37,111 nucleotides of DNA. It comes from a virus. Position 1 is the stretch's first letter. Every line of letters begins with the position of its first letter. The notes below the pieces were generated by a model. The model did no database searches, was not told the origin of the DNA, and saw only the letters and a program-made list of their open reading frames with translations. Shown here piece by piece: positions 7,756 to 17,000 of the stretch. The stretch is from IMG/VR virus record IMGVR_UViG_3300046449_000138, positions 1 through 37,111 of that record. The stretch is one strand, 5' to 3'. The position numbers were made by a program, and so were the translations under genes.

Positions 7756-8190
7756 TCACTCTTCAATGACCTCGCCCGCAAAAATACGGCTAGCAATTTC
7801 TTGGTCATCCCCCTCGATCTTGTTGCCACTAGGATAATAGGCTCTAAAACCCCTAAACTTCGTTCCGTTCATCCAAACAAGTGATGCTTTTTTTTGGCCA
7901 TTCTCATACCAACAATCGAATTGGCCGTGTAACTTGCCGTCCTTGACCCCGCCTTTTGCGAGGAGTTTTCCGTTTACATAATGCCTAAGCACAACCCCGC
8001 TAAAGAGATTATCCTCACTCTCGATATCAGATGTGTAAAAAACATTGGCGGAACTCACATATAACTCGCTGCTGTTAACTGTCGGGCCTTCAGGATAGCC
8101 TCCCCCTCTATTGGCATATGCTTCAGCACCGTATTTAAATAGTAACGATGCGAATAGAACTATTATCGAGATTACCGCTAATTTTTTCAT
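7756..8190 (-). CDS. Exported or membrane-anchored MORN-repeat protein, likely phage moron
   Basis: 144 residues. The N-terminus (MKKLAVISIIVLFASLLF) is a signal peptide or membrane anchor. Residues 60-125 contain MORN_2-type repeats: LRHYVNGKLLAKGGVKDGKLHGQF, CWYENGQKKASLVWMNG and FRAYYPSGNKIEG, each with the 'yy.nG....g....G...G....' pattern found in bacterial YwqK-like proteins. Such proteins are rare in replication operons. The gene is bracketed by a 46-bp direct repeat (7704-7749 and 8236-8281), so it appears inserted. It would act in the cell envelope, perhaps changing host surface or superinfection; that is inference. The start is an ATG after CCAAATAG, like the helicase start. Confidence 0.8.
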   Translation of the reverse strand: MKKLAVISIIVLFASLLFKYGAEAYANRGGGYPEGPTVNSSELYVSSANVFYTSDIESEDNLFSGVVLRHYVNGKLLAKGGVKDGKLHGQFDCWYENGQKKASLVWMNGTKFRGFRAYYPSGNKIEGDDQEIASRIFAGEVIEE

Positions 8191-8235
8191 CTATTTGGTT
8201 TTAGGCTAGGCCCAAAGATTCGTCGAGAAATAAGA

Positions 8236-8281
8236 TCAACTTTTTCTCCCACCCCAAATATAGCGGGCGATGAGGTAGGCG
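8236..8281. repeat. 46-bp direct repeat, right copy (within resolvase 3' end)
   Basis: This copy is coding: it holds the last residues of the RuvC-like protein (AYLIARYIWGGRKS and stop). The matching orphan copy lies at 7704-7749 on the other side of the MORN gene. Confidence 0.9.
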
Positions 8282-8724
8282 TCGATCATGCCATCGTGTG
8301 GCGTCCGGCAGCGTTTATTAGCCAGCCAGTTCTCAGATGGCTCTAACTGGTTGGCGAGATTCAGGGCGACTTCTTTAGTCCTACCTTTAGGGACTCTGCC
8401 CAGCATGGCCTTCTGCCACTTGTGGACTGACACACGCATTATGTTTTCGTAGTCATGGGACTCGGCCATCCCTACTAACTTACCAAACGAGATCGCCATA
8501 GAGCGGACGGCTTGGCTGCTCTTCGCATGGGCCAGTGGTTCTTCTACCGCAAAAATAAAGGGCGTGTTTAGATCCATCAACCATTGGTGAACTTTACGGA
8601 TGTCAATTTCTTTCTTCTTCGACATCTGGAGCGTCGGCATACGAACCTTATCAATGAGGCTACCATCAAATTTAGATATTGCACAAAGTCCGCCATCTAA
8701 TCCGTTGTCGATTCCGACGATCAT
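8236..8724 (-). CDS. RuvC-like Holliday junction resolvase
   Basis: 162 residues, the normal size for phage RuvC-type nucleases. IVGIDNGLDGGL carries the first catalytic aspartate (D6), FAVEEPLA the glutamate (E61) and HDGMIDAYLIA the C-terminal acidic pair (D144, D148) with a preceding histidine, the RNase H-fold layout. It would cut branched DNA before packaging or during recombination. The start overlaps the stop of the DUF1599-like gene as ATGA. Its last 46 bases were duplicated when the MORN gene entered next to it. Confidence 0.88.
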   Translation of the reverse strand: MIVGIDNGLDGGLCAISKFDGSLIDKVRMPTLQMSKKKEIDIRKVHQWLMDLNTPFIFAVEEPLAHAKSSQAVRSMAISFGKLVGMAESHDYENIMRVSVHKWQKAMLGRVPKGRTKEVALNLANQLEPSENWLANKRCRTPHDGMIDAYLIARYIWGGRKS

Positions 8725-9107
8725 TTAGATTTCTCGGGACAATAGAGGTTGTCACACTCCCCGCCAGAAACTGGATTACTACAGGTGCCACACTCGCGTT
8801 CTTCGGTGAGTAACGCTTTAGCGAGGATCGAGTAGTTCACAAGATCCTCACACGCATCGTCCACTGACTCACCAGCCACCTTCAGCTCACCGTCGTTAAC
8901 GAACGACTTGATCCGCATCAGCTTATCCTGCATCCTCAACAGCAATCCCGTAACCGGATGGAGGCCCAATGACTTCGCTGACTTGAAGTTTGCTAAGGCG
9001 TCGAGTGTCTCAGCACCACCGCAGTAGTCGCTGTTCTTTGCCCTCATGATGTTGAGCGTTTTAGCGCACGTCTCTTCGTGAAGGCGGAATAGGGTTTCGG
9101 GTTTCAT
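8721..9107 (-). CDS. DUF1599-like protein (nucleotide-modification-associated domain) with C-terminal zinc-ribbon-like tail
   Basis: 128 residues from the ATG at 9107; the frame is open further upstream but that part overlaps the preceding gene. MRAKNSDYCGG...DALANFK and KLMRIKSF...ESVDDACEDLVNYSILAKALL match the DUF1599 pattern ('KN.DYg....a..NF', then 'RD/KL.Ri...', then 'D...DL.nYsil'), an all-alpha family thought to act in nucleotide metabolism or DNA base modification. After it comes a CGTC...C-x4-C tail (Cx2C-x8-Cx4C), suggestive of a small zinc site. Its start and stop both overlap neighbouring genes as ATGA, so it is tightly coupled to the resolvase. Confidence 0.75.
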   Translation of the reverse strand: MKPETLFRLHEETCAKTLNIMRAKNSDYCGGAETLDALANFKSAKSLGLHPVTGLLLRMQDKLMRIKSFVNDGELKVAGESVDDACEDLVNYSILAKALLTEERECGTCSNPVSGGECDNLYCPEKSK

Positions 9108-9331
9108 TTTGGTATTGAGTCGGCTCTTACGAGGAGTCCATTGCCCTCCGCTGGAACCAGAACTCTGATCCCTTTCGGCAGCGCCTGCAAGTAGAATACT
9201 TCGCGCCCGTTGCACGGATTCACCCGATACCACAGACCTCCAGCTTCGCTAACCGAAAATCGGAAGTCGGACCCCTCATCGATGCGGGTGATGAATTTCG
9301 GGTTTACCTCTGGCTGGCGGTCTCGGAACAT
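9104..9331 (-). CDS. Small hypothetical protein, 75 residues
   Basis: The ATG at 9331 gives a protein opening MFRDRQPEVNPKFITRIDEG, predicted to be mostly beta (FRFSVSEAGGLWYRV, VFYLQALPKGIRVLV). A GTG 69 bases further upstream is in frame but would overlap the terminase small subunit by 59 bases, so I prefer the ATG. The stop overlaps the next start (ATGA). No family recognised. Its place between terminase small subunit and nucleotide-metabolism genes gives no clear role. Confidence 0.65.
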   Translation of the reverse strand: MFRDRQPEVNPKFITRIDEGSDFRFSVSEAGGLWYRVNPCNGREVFYLQALPKGIRVLVPAEGNGLLVRADSIPK

Positions 9332-9341
9332 TACAACGCCA

Positions 9342-9986
9342 TTAAATCTCTTTTCCGGTATCCGCGTCAATCGTTTTTTTAGGTCTAATCGCACCACCAC
9401 CTTTATCCGCCTTGGAATTATTCAGGATCGAAATGTCGATCTGCATCTTACCTCCATTCCCGCCGCCCGTCTTCGCGTTAAGACCTAAGTTACGCCGAAT
9501 GAGCTGGTCGAGTTCCGACATCTCACGGATCGTCTTCGGGCCACGCAGTGTCTTAATCGAATCGCGAAGCAGTTTGATTCCAGCCGCCGCGATGTAGTGC
9601 TGGTATTTGTCAGCCGGAGAGTTCTGCGCCTCCGCGATTTCATTCAGGGTGACGTCCTCCGCTTTGGAAGCTTTAAATCTTTCTTCAACAATAGCAGAAC
9701 TCACGGTCTCATTGAAGTGTTCCTCGATGTCTTCCTTGAGCTGGTCCTTGTCAGCATCCGGTTTTAGATGCTCTTCCTTAACGCCGGTATTATGTATCAG
9801 GTTATCGAGAACTTTACCTCCGACCAAGTCCCCATTCACCTTGGCGGCGACCCCGTGCTTCTTGAGCCACTTGCGGATCGTGTTGCGGTGGACCCCAATG
9901 TGTTGACCAACCGCGCTATTACTGTAACCTTCTTTGTTTAGTCGAAGAGCTTCAGCCTCGCAGTCCCGTATAGGTTTTTCAGACAT
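9342..9986 (-). CDS. terS: Terminase small subunit-like DNA-binding protein
   Basis: 214 residues from the ATG at 9986. Residues 7-45 form a helix-turn-helix (EALRLNKEGYSNSAVGQHIGVHRNTIRKWLKKHG) typical of terminase small subunits, which recognise the packaging site. An acidic middle region and a helical segment (YQHYIAAAGIKLLRDSIKTL) that could drive oligomerisation follow. The strongest support is its position head-to-head with the large subunit gene. Unusually it is transcribed away from that gene, with only 10 bp between the two start codons. A transcription factor or RNAP-type sigma-like regulator with the same HTH remains possible. Confidence 0.7.
   Translation of the reverse strand: MSEKPIRDCEAEALRLNKEGYSNSAVGQHIGVHRNTIRKWLKKHGVAAKVNGDLVGGKVLDNLIHNTGVKEEHLKPDADKDQLKEDIEEHFNETVSSAIVEERFKASKAEDVTLNEIAEAQNSPADKYQHYIAAAGIKLLRDSIKTLRGPKTIREMSELDQLIRRNLGLNAKTGGGNGGKMQIDISILNNSKADKGGGAIRPKKTIDADTGKEI
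9903..9930 (+). promoter_or_regulatory. Possible promoter for the large terminase, inside terS
   Basis: TTGACC, 16 bases, then TAACCT, reading rightward inside the 5' part of the terminase small subunit gene. With only 10 bp between the divergent start codons, the promoter for the large subunit must lie within the small subunit gene or further away. The match to sigma70 boxes is moderate and this is a suggestion only. Confidence 0.3.
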
Positions 9987-9996
9987 CCACTTAATT

Positions 9997-11787
9997 ATGC
10001 CTTCAGAAGCAGACAAGCGCAAGCGCGTTCTAGAGCCGCGAATTGACCCGCAATCTAAGAAGATGGACATCGGCGGACTCATAATCCAACCGACCAGCCA
10101 GATAACCGCCCTCCTCTACGGGTTCGCACACCACCCTAATAATAAGGCGAGGGAGTTCTACTTCTGGCGGATCTGCGACGAACTCTGGAACCACGAGGAT
10201 CTGCCAGAGCCTATGATGGTCCGCCATCCTTGGGCCGAACAGATGATCCGTGCGGCGCTGAAGGATAAGTATCTCGCCATTGGTGGGTCAGCTAGTAGTG
10301 GTAAATCACACACGATGGCCGCATGGGGAATCGTCCAGTGGTTGAGCCAGCCACGCGATACATTGGTCCTGATGACCTCTACAACGCTGCGGGAAGCACG
10401 GAAAAGGATCTGGGGTTCAGTCATGTCCTTGCTGTCGGTGATCGACGGCGCACCAATCAAGATTCGGGATTCGATTGGAAACGCGGCCTACATCGATGAG
10501 AAAGGCACTCTTATCGAAAGAGCGGGTCTCTCACTTATCGCAGCCGAGAAGTCGAAGACGAGGGAAGCGATTGGCAAATTCATCGGGATCAAGCAGAAGC
10601 GCGTGATACTCATCGGTGACGAGCTATCGGAATTGTCAGAGGCTATCCTCAATGCGGGACTGTCTAACCTGTCTAAGAACCCGTCATTCCAGATGATCGG
10701 GATGTCTAACCCGAGTAGCCGCTTCGACGCTTTCGGAGTCTGGGCAGAGCCGAAGAAAGGCTGGGAGTCGATTGACACGCAGACTGCGGACGAGTGGCCC
10801 ACCAAATGGGGAGGCAAATACATCCGGCTCGATGGTGAGCGGAGTCCAAATATATTGTTAGGCGAGGTTAAGTATCCTTGGCTGCCCACCGCCGAGAAGC
10901 TGGAGGAGGACAGACTGCTTCTAGGACCAGAATCTCGCGGCTACATGCGGATGGTCCGCGCCATCTTCTTCGACAGCGACGAGACGACGGGGATCTACTC
11001 TGAAGCCGAGATGGTAAAGAGCGGAGCTTTGACAGATGTCGATTGGGCGGACAAGCCAACCACCGTCGCCGGAATCGATCCGGCGTTCACCAACGGTGGC
11101 GACAGGACGATTATGTACACCGCCGAGGTCGGCTACGCCCGTAACGGCCAATACGTCTGTAAGTTAGGTGAAGCGATCCACCTCAATGATGACGCGACCA
11201 ACAAGGCGATTCCCCGAACATACCAGATCGTCCACCAAATCATCGACCACTGCAAACGCCGCGATATCCTCCCCAATAACGTGGCGCTCGACTCGACCGG
11301 AGCGGGTGCGCCATTCTGCGACGTTCTGGCGGGTGAGTGGGAGAGTTCGTTTATGCGGGTCACTTTCGGCGGTAAAGCCTCCGACAAGCGGGTCTCCATG
11401 AATAGCCAGCTAACAGGCGCGGAACTCTACGTCAACAGAGTGTCAGAACTCTGGTTTGTCGGAAAAGAGCTGATGAGGACGAGGCAGATCTACGGAATAT
11501 CGTCCGATTTGGCCAAAGAAATGTGCGCTCGCAACTACGACATGGTCAAAACTGGGTCGCTAAAAGTGAAGATTGAGTCGAAACCGGAGTTCAAATCGCG
11601 CTTCGGGCGCAGTCCTGACTTGGCTGACGCCGCATTTCTGGCCCTCGATTGCGCCCGTCAGCGTCTGGGAATGGTGGCCGTAGATCCCCCGAAAGACAGC
11701 AGTGGTAAGGGATACAGGGAACCGGTTACGATTAAAAGCCTTAGCGGTGCGCTTGATAATCCCGAAACGAGTCTCTTGAATCAGTGA
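9997..11787 (+). CDS. terL: Terminase large subunit
   Basis: 596 residues from the ATG at 9997; the frame extends upstream into terS but has no better start. ATPase domain: Walker A GSASSGKS (97-104) and Walker B VILIGDE (D208, E209). Nuclease domain, RNase H fold: GIDPAF (D361), ALDSTGAG (D432) and SPDLADA (D544). It packages DNA into procapsids through the portal. It opens the rightward block and is followed three bases later by a 131-bp palindrome that probably ends its transcript. No Shine-Dalgarno sequence precedes the start (ACTTAATTATG). Confidence 0.95.
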   Translation: MPSEADKRKRVLEPRIDPQSKKMDIGGLIIQPTSQITALLYGFAHHPNNKAREFYFWRICDELWNHEDLPEPMMVRHPWAEQMIRAALKDKYLAIGGSASSGKSHTMAAWGIVQWLSQPRDTLVLMTSTTLREARKRIWGSVMSLLSVIDGAPIKIRDSIGNAAYIDEKGTLIERAGLSLIAAEKSKTREAIGKFIGIKQKRVILIGDELSELSEAILNAGLSNLSKNPSFQMIGMSNPSSRFDAFGVWAEPKKGWESIDTQTADEWPTKWGGKYIRLDGERSPNILLGEVKYPWLPTAEKLEEDRLLLGPESRGYMRMVRAIFFDSDETTGIYSEAEMVKSGALTDVDWADKPTTVAGIDPAFTNGGDRTIMYTAEVGYARNGQYVCKLGEAIHLNDDATNKAIPRTYQIVHQIIDHCKRRDILPNNVALDSTGAGAPFCDVLAGEWESSFMRVTFGGKASDKRVSMNSQLTGAELYVNRVSELWFVGKELMRTRQIYGISSDLAKEMCARNYDMVKTGSLKVKIESKPEFKSRFGRSPDLADAAFLALDCARQRLGMVAVDPPKDSSGKGYREPVTIKSLSGALDNPETSLLNQ

Positions 11788-11790
11788 CGT

Positions 11791-11921
11791 AATGCTGGAA
11801 AAACGGCATAGGGCATTTAAAAACTATTCTCTCTGACCCTTAGTTCTATAAAATATATACTATAGGACTAAGGGGCTAGGAGAATAGTTTTTAGATGCCC
11901 ACATGCCGTTTTTCCAGCATT
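11791..11921. terminator. 131-bp palindrome behind terL, likely bidirectional terminator (repeat copy 1)
   Basis: Three nested layers. The outer arms are a perfect 19-bp inverted repeat (AATGCTGGAAAAACGGCAT and its complement). Next come GGGCAT arms. The core (11819-11892) pairs AAAAACTATTCT...CCCTTAGTTCTATA with TATAGGACTAAGG...AGAATAGTTTTT around a short AT loop. A-tract and T-tract edges give U-runs on both strands, as in bidirectional intrinsic terminators. The core is nearly identical, in inverted orientation, to the copies at 33416-33490 and 33531-33603. Confidence 0.75.
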
Positions 11922-11938
11922 CGGCTAAATCCTTCCCG

Positions 11939-11967
11939 TTGACAGTTTCGTTGTATTCTGGTAAATT
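11939..11967 (+). promoter_or_regulatory. Sigma70-type promoter for the virion gene cluster
   Basis: TTGACA (11939-11944), a 17-base spacer, then TAAATT (11962-11967). It lies just after the palindromic terminator and about 55 bp before the next start codon, where a new promoter would be expected. The box sequences and spacing are close to consensus. Confidence 0.6.
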
Positions 11968-12021
11968 ACGCCTTGTGGCAATTAAACGATCCCGACGGGC
12001 CTGCAAACACCTTTGGTAATT

Positions 12022-12975
12022 ATGGCTACTAGAAAAGAGATACTCAAAAACGAGGGGCAGCAGGGAGATAATATCAGGCAGGACTTCTTCAAAAAACTGA
12101 AGAATTTATCAAGTAAAGGCAGCTTGACCGGAGAGGTGTATAGCCAAGCCAAAGAACAGCTTGGCAAGTATGGGGGGGTGTCCAGCGAAGCTTTTGAGTC
12201 CACAATGGCCAAACACTCAATTAAACCGTCCGACCCTAACGCTCAAGAGAGTGGTGGTTCAACTATGAAGCAGGACTTCTTCAAAAAAATGAAGGATTTG
12301 TCCAAGCGAGGCAAGCTGACCCCCGACATGTATAGCCAAGCCAAAGAACAGCTTGGCAAGTATGAGGGGGTGTCTGGCGAAGCTTTTGAGTCCACAATGG
12401 ATAAACACTTAATTAAGCCCTCAAACTTTGCCACTGCTGCCCCTACCTCTTCACCCGAAGAGGCCGCGCAGAATGTCATGTTCCAGAACGAATTTGGGAC
12501 TGGGCTTGGCTCGCTGGCCGCGATGCAGGATGACAACTACAAGCTTGGTAGTGGTTCACCGCTCAGTCAACCTGCTCGCGCTATTGGACCCGAAAGCGGG
12601 AAGTATCGCAGGTCCGCTCGCAGGCTTAGGCGGCAGGGGTATGGCGGGGCAGCACAAGAGATGGCTATGCGTGGAGAGGATAAACGTATGAATGAGTCCG
12701 CAATCGACACACCTGCTGCCCGTATGCAGCGCATGGTAGGTAAAATTCAAGTGTCGCGCGAAGCTAATAAGCAAGATAGTATTGCTTCTTCTTATACCGC
12801 TGGCACACCTGCCGCTCCAAAATCTTATGTAGGACAGCGTAAAGAAGACGGGAATTCCCGCGCTGAACAACGGAATACTGATTATAATAAGAGGAGGAGG
12901 AGTGGAGACAAAGTATCCGAAGACGATCTTACCTCGGGTAATAGGGAAAGATGGGGCTTACCGCCCAAAAGATGA
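12022..12975 (+). CDS. Hypothetical protein with internal 64-residue tandem duplication, probable virion component
   Basis: 317 residues from the ATG at 12022; a TTG nine bases earlier is in frame but weaker. Residues 20-145 hold two copies, 192 bp apart, of a unit built on QDFFKKxKxLS...YSQAKEQLGKY.GVS.EAFESTM.KH.IKPS. The copies share long identical DNA stretches, so the duplication is recent. The rest is polar, low in hydrophobic residues and rich in Arg, Gly and Ser toward the C-terminus (GKYRRSARRLRRQGYGG), probably disordered. It is the first gene after the promoter and precedes the giant protein, which suggests a structural or ejected protein. No family recognised. Confidence 0.75.
   Translation: MATRKEILKNEGQQGDNIRQDFFKKLKNLSSKGSLTGEVYSQAKEQLGKYGGVSSEAFESTMAKHSIKPSDPNAQESGGSTMKQDFFKKMKDLSKRGKLTPDMYSQAKEQLGKYEGVSGEAFESTMDKHLIKPSNFATAAPTSSPEEAAQNVMFQNEFGTGLGSLAAMQDDNYKLGSGSPLSQPARAIGPESGKYRRSARRLRRQGYGGAAQEMAMRGEDKRMNESAIDTPAARMQRMVGKIQVSREANKQDSIASSYTAGTPAAPKSYVGQRKEDGNSRAEQRNTDYNKRRRSGDKVSEDDLTSGNRERWGLPPKR
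12079..12424 (+). repeat. Tandem duplication of about 150 bp within a coding region, period 192 bp
   Basis: The unit starting CAGGACTTCTTCAAAAAA occurs at 12079 and 12271. A long central stretch (TATAGCCAAGCCAAAGAACA and onward) is identical. The 192-bp period keeps the reading frame (64 codons). Confidence 0.9.
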
Positions 12976-13006
12976 TGGCGAAGTAGACCCACTAGTTACA
13001 TAGAAA

Positions 13007-14014
13007 ATGGCTATTAATTACGATCAAGACATTGCGCCCCTCCGGCAGCAGTATTTCCCAATGCTCATGGGCGAAAGAGGCTTCGACCAAGCGATGAAGT
13101 ATCGCCAAGAGACGTTGATGCCTATGCAGATGCATACTATGAAGCTTGAGCAGCATTCAAGGTCGATGAGGTCTCAGGATCTCGCTTACGAGAAGCAAAA
13201 GATGGACCTACAGAAAGCCAAAGAAGCCGCGCAGAGGCAAAACGAGGCTTTAGAGTTCAGCCCAAAAATTGATTCGTTGGTTAACGGTATTCTCGACGAT
13301 GATACTCTAAGCCCGTTAGAGAAATCGGCAGAACTTAGTAGGGGTCTAGTAGATTATGCTCCTCATCTAGCGAACAGTCAACGCGCTACCAGCATCTTTG
13401 GAGCAGCGTTTAAGGCTGTAGATTCTCAGAAAGCCGTCGAATCAAAAGTCGAACAAGATAGGCTAAAGGCGAAGGCACTTGAGGAGAAAGAGCAGGCCGC
13501 TAATTACGCGAATATGCAAATGGCGATGGCCTCGGGGGACGATGTTTTGCGCGACGAATTGATAAACAAAGACGGTGTGTTGGATGATCGCGAAAGGGCC
13601 ATGCTAAGTAGTCAAGAATTGGAAGGCACTCGTGCAGCAGCAGCTATCCAAGCGGCACAACAAACAGCGGAGGTAGCGTCCCGTAAAGCAAGGTTCTCGA
13701 CGTATAAATCCTATTACGATATGGTTGTCGGCCAAAAGCCGCGAGAAATTTCGGCTGTTGGAAAAGCTGAAGCCATTTCTAGCGGGGATACTGCAAAGTT
13801 TGAACTAGAGAAAGGTAGTAGAGCTGTTTTAGAATCTATATTCTCTTTCGTGGACAGTGCTAACTACCCTCCCGCGAAAGTGCAGAGTATTTTATCTTCA
13901 ATGAGTGGGGCCGACTTGCATCGTTACCTCCTCTCATTACTGAGTAGTAAAATGGCAGAGAATTCCCCTACTACCAACGCAGCGAATCCTTTAGATGGAG
14001 CTTTCGACGAATAG
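13007..14014 (+). CDS. Coiled-coil protein, probable internal virion protein
   Basis: 335 residues. The opening (MAINYDQDIAPLRQQYFPMLMGERGFDQAMKYRQETLMPMQ) is followed by long Glu/Lys/Gln/Ala-rich helices at about residues 45-85 and 145-225, likely coiled coil. There is no signal peptide or membrane segment. Small helical proteins encoded just before a giant ejected protein are common in podovirus-type gene orders (internal virion proteins), so that role is inferred. No specific family recognised. Start: ATG after ACATAGAAA, no Shine-Dalgarno; the gap to the previous gene is 31 bases. Confidence 0.75.
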   Translation: MAINYDQDIAPLRQQYFPMLMGERGFDQAMKYRQETLMPMQMHTMKLEQHSRSMRSQDLAYEKQKMDLQKAKEAAQRQNEALEFSPKIDSLVNGILDDDTLSPLEKSAELSRGLVDYAPHLANSQRATSIFGAAFKAVDSQKAVESKVEQDRLKAKALEEKEQAANYANMQMAMASGDDVLRDELINKDGVLDDRERAMLSSQELEGTRAAAAIQAAQQTAEVASRKARFSTYKSYYDMVVGQKPREISAVGKAEAISSGDTAKFELEKGSRAVLESIFSFVDSANYPPAKVQSILSSMSGADLHRYLLSLLSSKMAENSPTTNAANPLDGAFDE

Positions 14015-14073
14015 ACTATTTCCAGATTGGGCTTAAAATCCCCTCACACATACACACATATATATTATCAGCT

Positions 14074-17000
14074 ATGACTGACTACGAGAAATTTTTTAGC
14101 TCACTAACTGGCTCTTCTGAGCCTGAATTTGAGAAATACTCAGCTTGGTCTTCTAAAAGATCTATTGAAGAAGAAGATGTAGACCGCCGCGTTAACTACG
14201 CAGATTATCTACGTAAAACGTATATTGATGCGGGGGCGATGTCAGTTAAAGCGGAGGGGGATATTCAAAGTTCGCTATATACGTCTTTAGTTAAGAATGG
14301 GGCATTAGAACAAGGGGACGTCGAAGGGTATAATGCTCTTACTGCGCCAAAAGGTATTTCTAGGGAAGCTAAGTTAGACATGATCCAAACTAGGATCAGT
14401 CAAGACGACCCTGATTGGACAACTATCACCGAGTTTAAAGAAGCTCAAAAAATGCGGGAAGAAGACCCTGAGTCTTTTGAGGAAGGCAGTTTCAATCAAT
14501 TGCAGGCCGAAACTGAGGAGGCTATCGAGCGTCAATATGACGTCGTAAAAAGACGTATGCTTAATTCGGAGGAGCTTCCTTTTATAGCTACCACGGACAA
14601 AGAAGGGAACCGGAGAATTATTGCGGGGAACTCTGCCCTAAAGTTTGACAACTTAAGTGATGCACTGGCAGCTTCTTCTGCGGGGGACGTCTCGTTGTCC
14701 GATGCTTATATTGCCCAAGAGCAACTAGTAATCCCTGCCGGAGCTACTGTCCCTCGTTTTAAGCTGCATCGTTACAACGAGGCCAAAGGAATGATTAATT
14801 CTTTGGTTAAGGATTCTCCCGACCTCAAAACTCAAATTGAAGCCCACGCAAAGAACCTCGCTGAATCAGAAGATGAGGGTGTGCTGGACTGGGCTAAAAG
14901 ACGAATTGAGGACATCGGGGAGTTTGTCAGCGGGGTTTTTGACGGAGAAGCCCAAGAAAATATTGAAGCTTTAGACGCGGCTCAAGAAATAGACAGGACG
15001 TCTACGATCCAGTCTATTGCAGAAAAGCTAAATATCAAAAGTGGCCTCACTCAAGGCGAAGAATACAGTGGGGGAGAAATCGAAGCGGCATACAGCCAGA
15101 TTGTTCTAGAGACCGCCGAAGCTGGTGGAATGTTTGAATTCTACGAGGGGGAAGAGGCAGGGAAGAATCTTAGGATTACTTCTTTTGGAGTTCCCGTAGT
15201 CCACTCTGCTGCAATGGTAAATGAAGGAGCTTTTAACGACATGTTGAAAGCCAGACCTGAGCTGCCAACAGAGACTCGCCAAATCTTAAGAGCAAACAGG
15301 ACAGTAGTCTTAGACCAAAATTTTGATGTTTATGCTAAAACTCTTAGTAGGAGTAGTGTTGACGACGAGTGGAACATCGCGCTTATGCAAGGCAGAGTTG
15401 ATGGCAAGGCGAACCATAAAATCTTGAACGATTTTTTAGCCAACGAAGATAACTACAGCGAGTTCACCGCTAAAGCGGCAGGCGTAGGTGCGTCGGTTCT
15501 TGATAGCTTTGGGACTCTCCTAGCTGCGATTCCCGCTGCTATGGGTAATGATATTGCTATTAACTATCTATCTGAATCCGCGCAGCGTAGTTCTGACCGG
15601 AGGGAAGTAGCTCAATTGTTCAACCAAGACTACGGGTATGGCCAAGAAATCTTGGAGACTATATCCCCTATGTTGGTGGACATTGCCGCCACGACTGTGC
15701 TGGCAGCGTTTACGGCTCCGGCGGCTGGCGCGGGGGGCGCTGCGTATGTTGCAGTAAGAGCTGGTTCTCTCGGAGCAGCTAAAGGGATTGTTAAAGGAGT
15801 AGTGGGCCATACAATTAAAACGGCTCCTACAAAGATTGCTACGCTAGGATTGGGGAAAGGAAAAAATTCACTGACGCTAGCTCAAGTTATTAAGGAGGCT
15901 GTGAAGACGGGGGACGCTAAGTTGACTAATGACGTTATGAAAGGGTTCAACAGCAACTTAGCTGAGAAGATCGGAATTACTTCAGCAGTGTTTGTCCCCG
16001 CAGCCACCAGATCAGGTGCAGCAACATACGGTAGTATCACTAACCACCTCCGGTCGAATACCGACTTGTCGGAAGAAGAAATTAGGGACAGGGCTTTAGG
16101 TGCTGGTTTAATGAGTGGCGCTATAACCGGAGTTATTACTTCTAGTTTCAGCTTCTTGGGTCGCGGGGGACTAGATGACGCCCTTTTACGTGGGATGTCT
16201 TTCCGAGAATTGAAAACGGCTACTGAAAAAGTAACGAGTTTCTCAGGAGGTATTAAGAACGAGACTATATCGAAAGCGATCCGTGAATCGGTTTCTAAAT
16301 CGATGAGTAAAAATGGCAAAATTGCTAGAGTGTTCTCAGTCGGTAAGAATTTCACTGACGAAGCTGCGGAAGAGGGACTTGACCAGTTCGTTAATAGCTT
16401 TGTAGAAGATGCAGCTCTAGATCAAGACACCCCACTACTAGAGAGACTGTCGCAGACATTCCACGCGGCTATGATTGGCGGCATCATGGGAGCAGGCGCT
16501 CCCGTGATCCAAAAAATTGGGTCAAAACTAAAAATTAACGAGCAGCGAAAGTTTGCACAAGTAGACCGTCTGTATAACGACATCGCCGAAGACGTAGAAT
16601 TTAATTTGCGGGATACTGGGAGTCCTGTTTCTGCGGCTGTTCTTAGCAGATATTTTAAACTAGGCGCAAAGGAAGCGGGGCAGAAATTACCTGCGGATAC
16701 GGAGGCGCCTAAATTAGCTACTACGCGGGCGGCTAATGAAGAGTCAGGGGAACCCCCACTCTTAACGCCTCTTGAGGCAGAGGCAGCAGAGGCAGCAGCA
16801 GAGGCAGCGGCAAAAGATGAAGCTATTCTAATTCAAAAAGCAGAAGCCGCAGAAGTTTCTTCTTTTGTTGAGGAGCTGCAACAAGTTGGACCTGAAGAAC
16901 TAAAGACAGCCGCTGATGCGTCTATCTCTAGTGCTAAAGCTGGGTTGTATCCTAATGCATCCCGACCAGCAACTAAGACACCTCAGATCGATCTGGCCTT

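Noticed and set aside
11819-11892. T7-type phage promoter (ACTATAGG-like string in the palindrome arms)
   Set aside because: The string is part of the palindrome stem, both arms carry it, and no single-subunit RNA polymerase is visible; terminator features explain the site better.
15882-16355. Long minus-strand frame inside the giant gene
   Set aside because: A shadow of the coding strand; no independent start context, spacing or neighbours. The same holds for other antisense frames in 14-25 kb.
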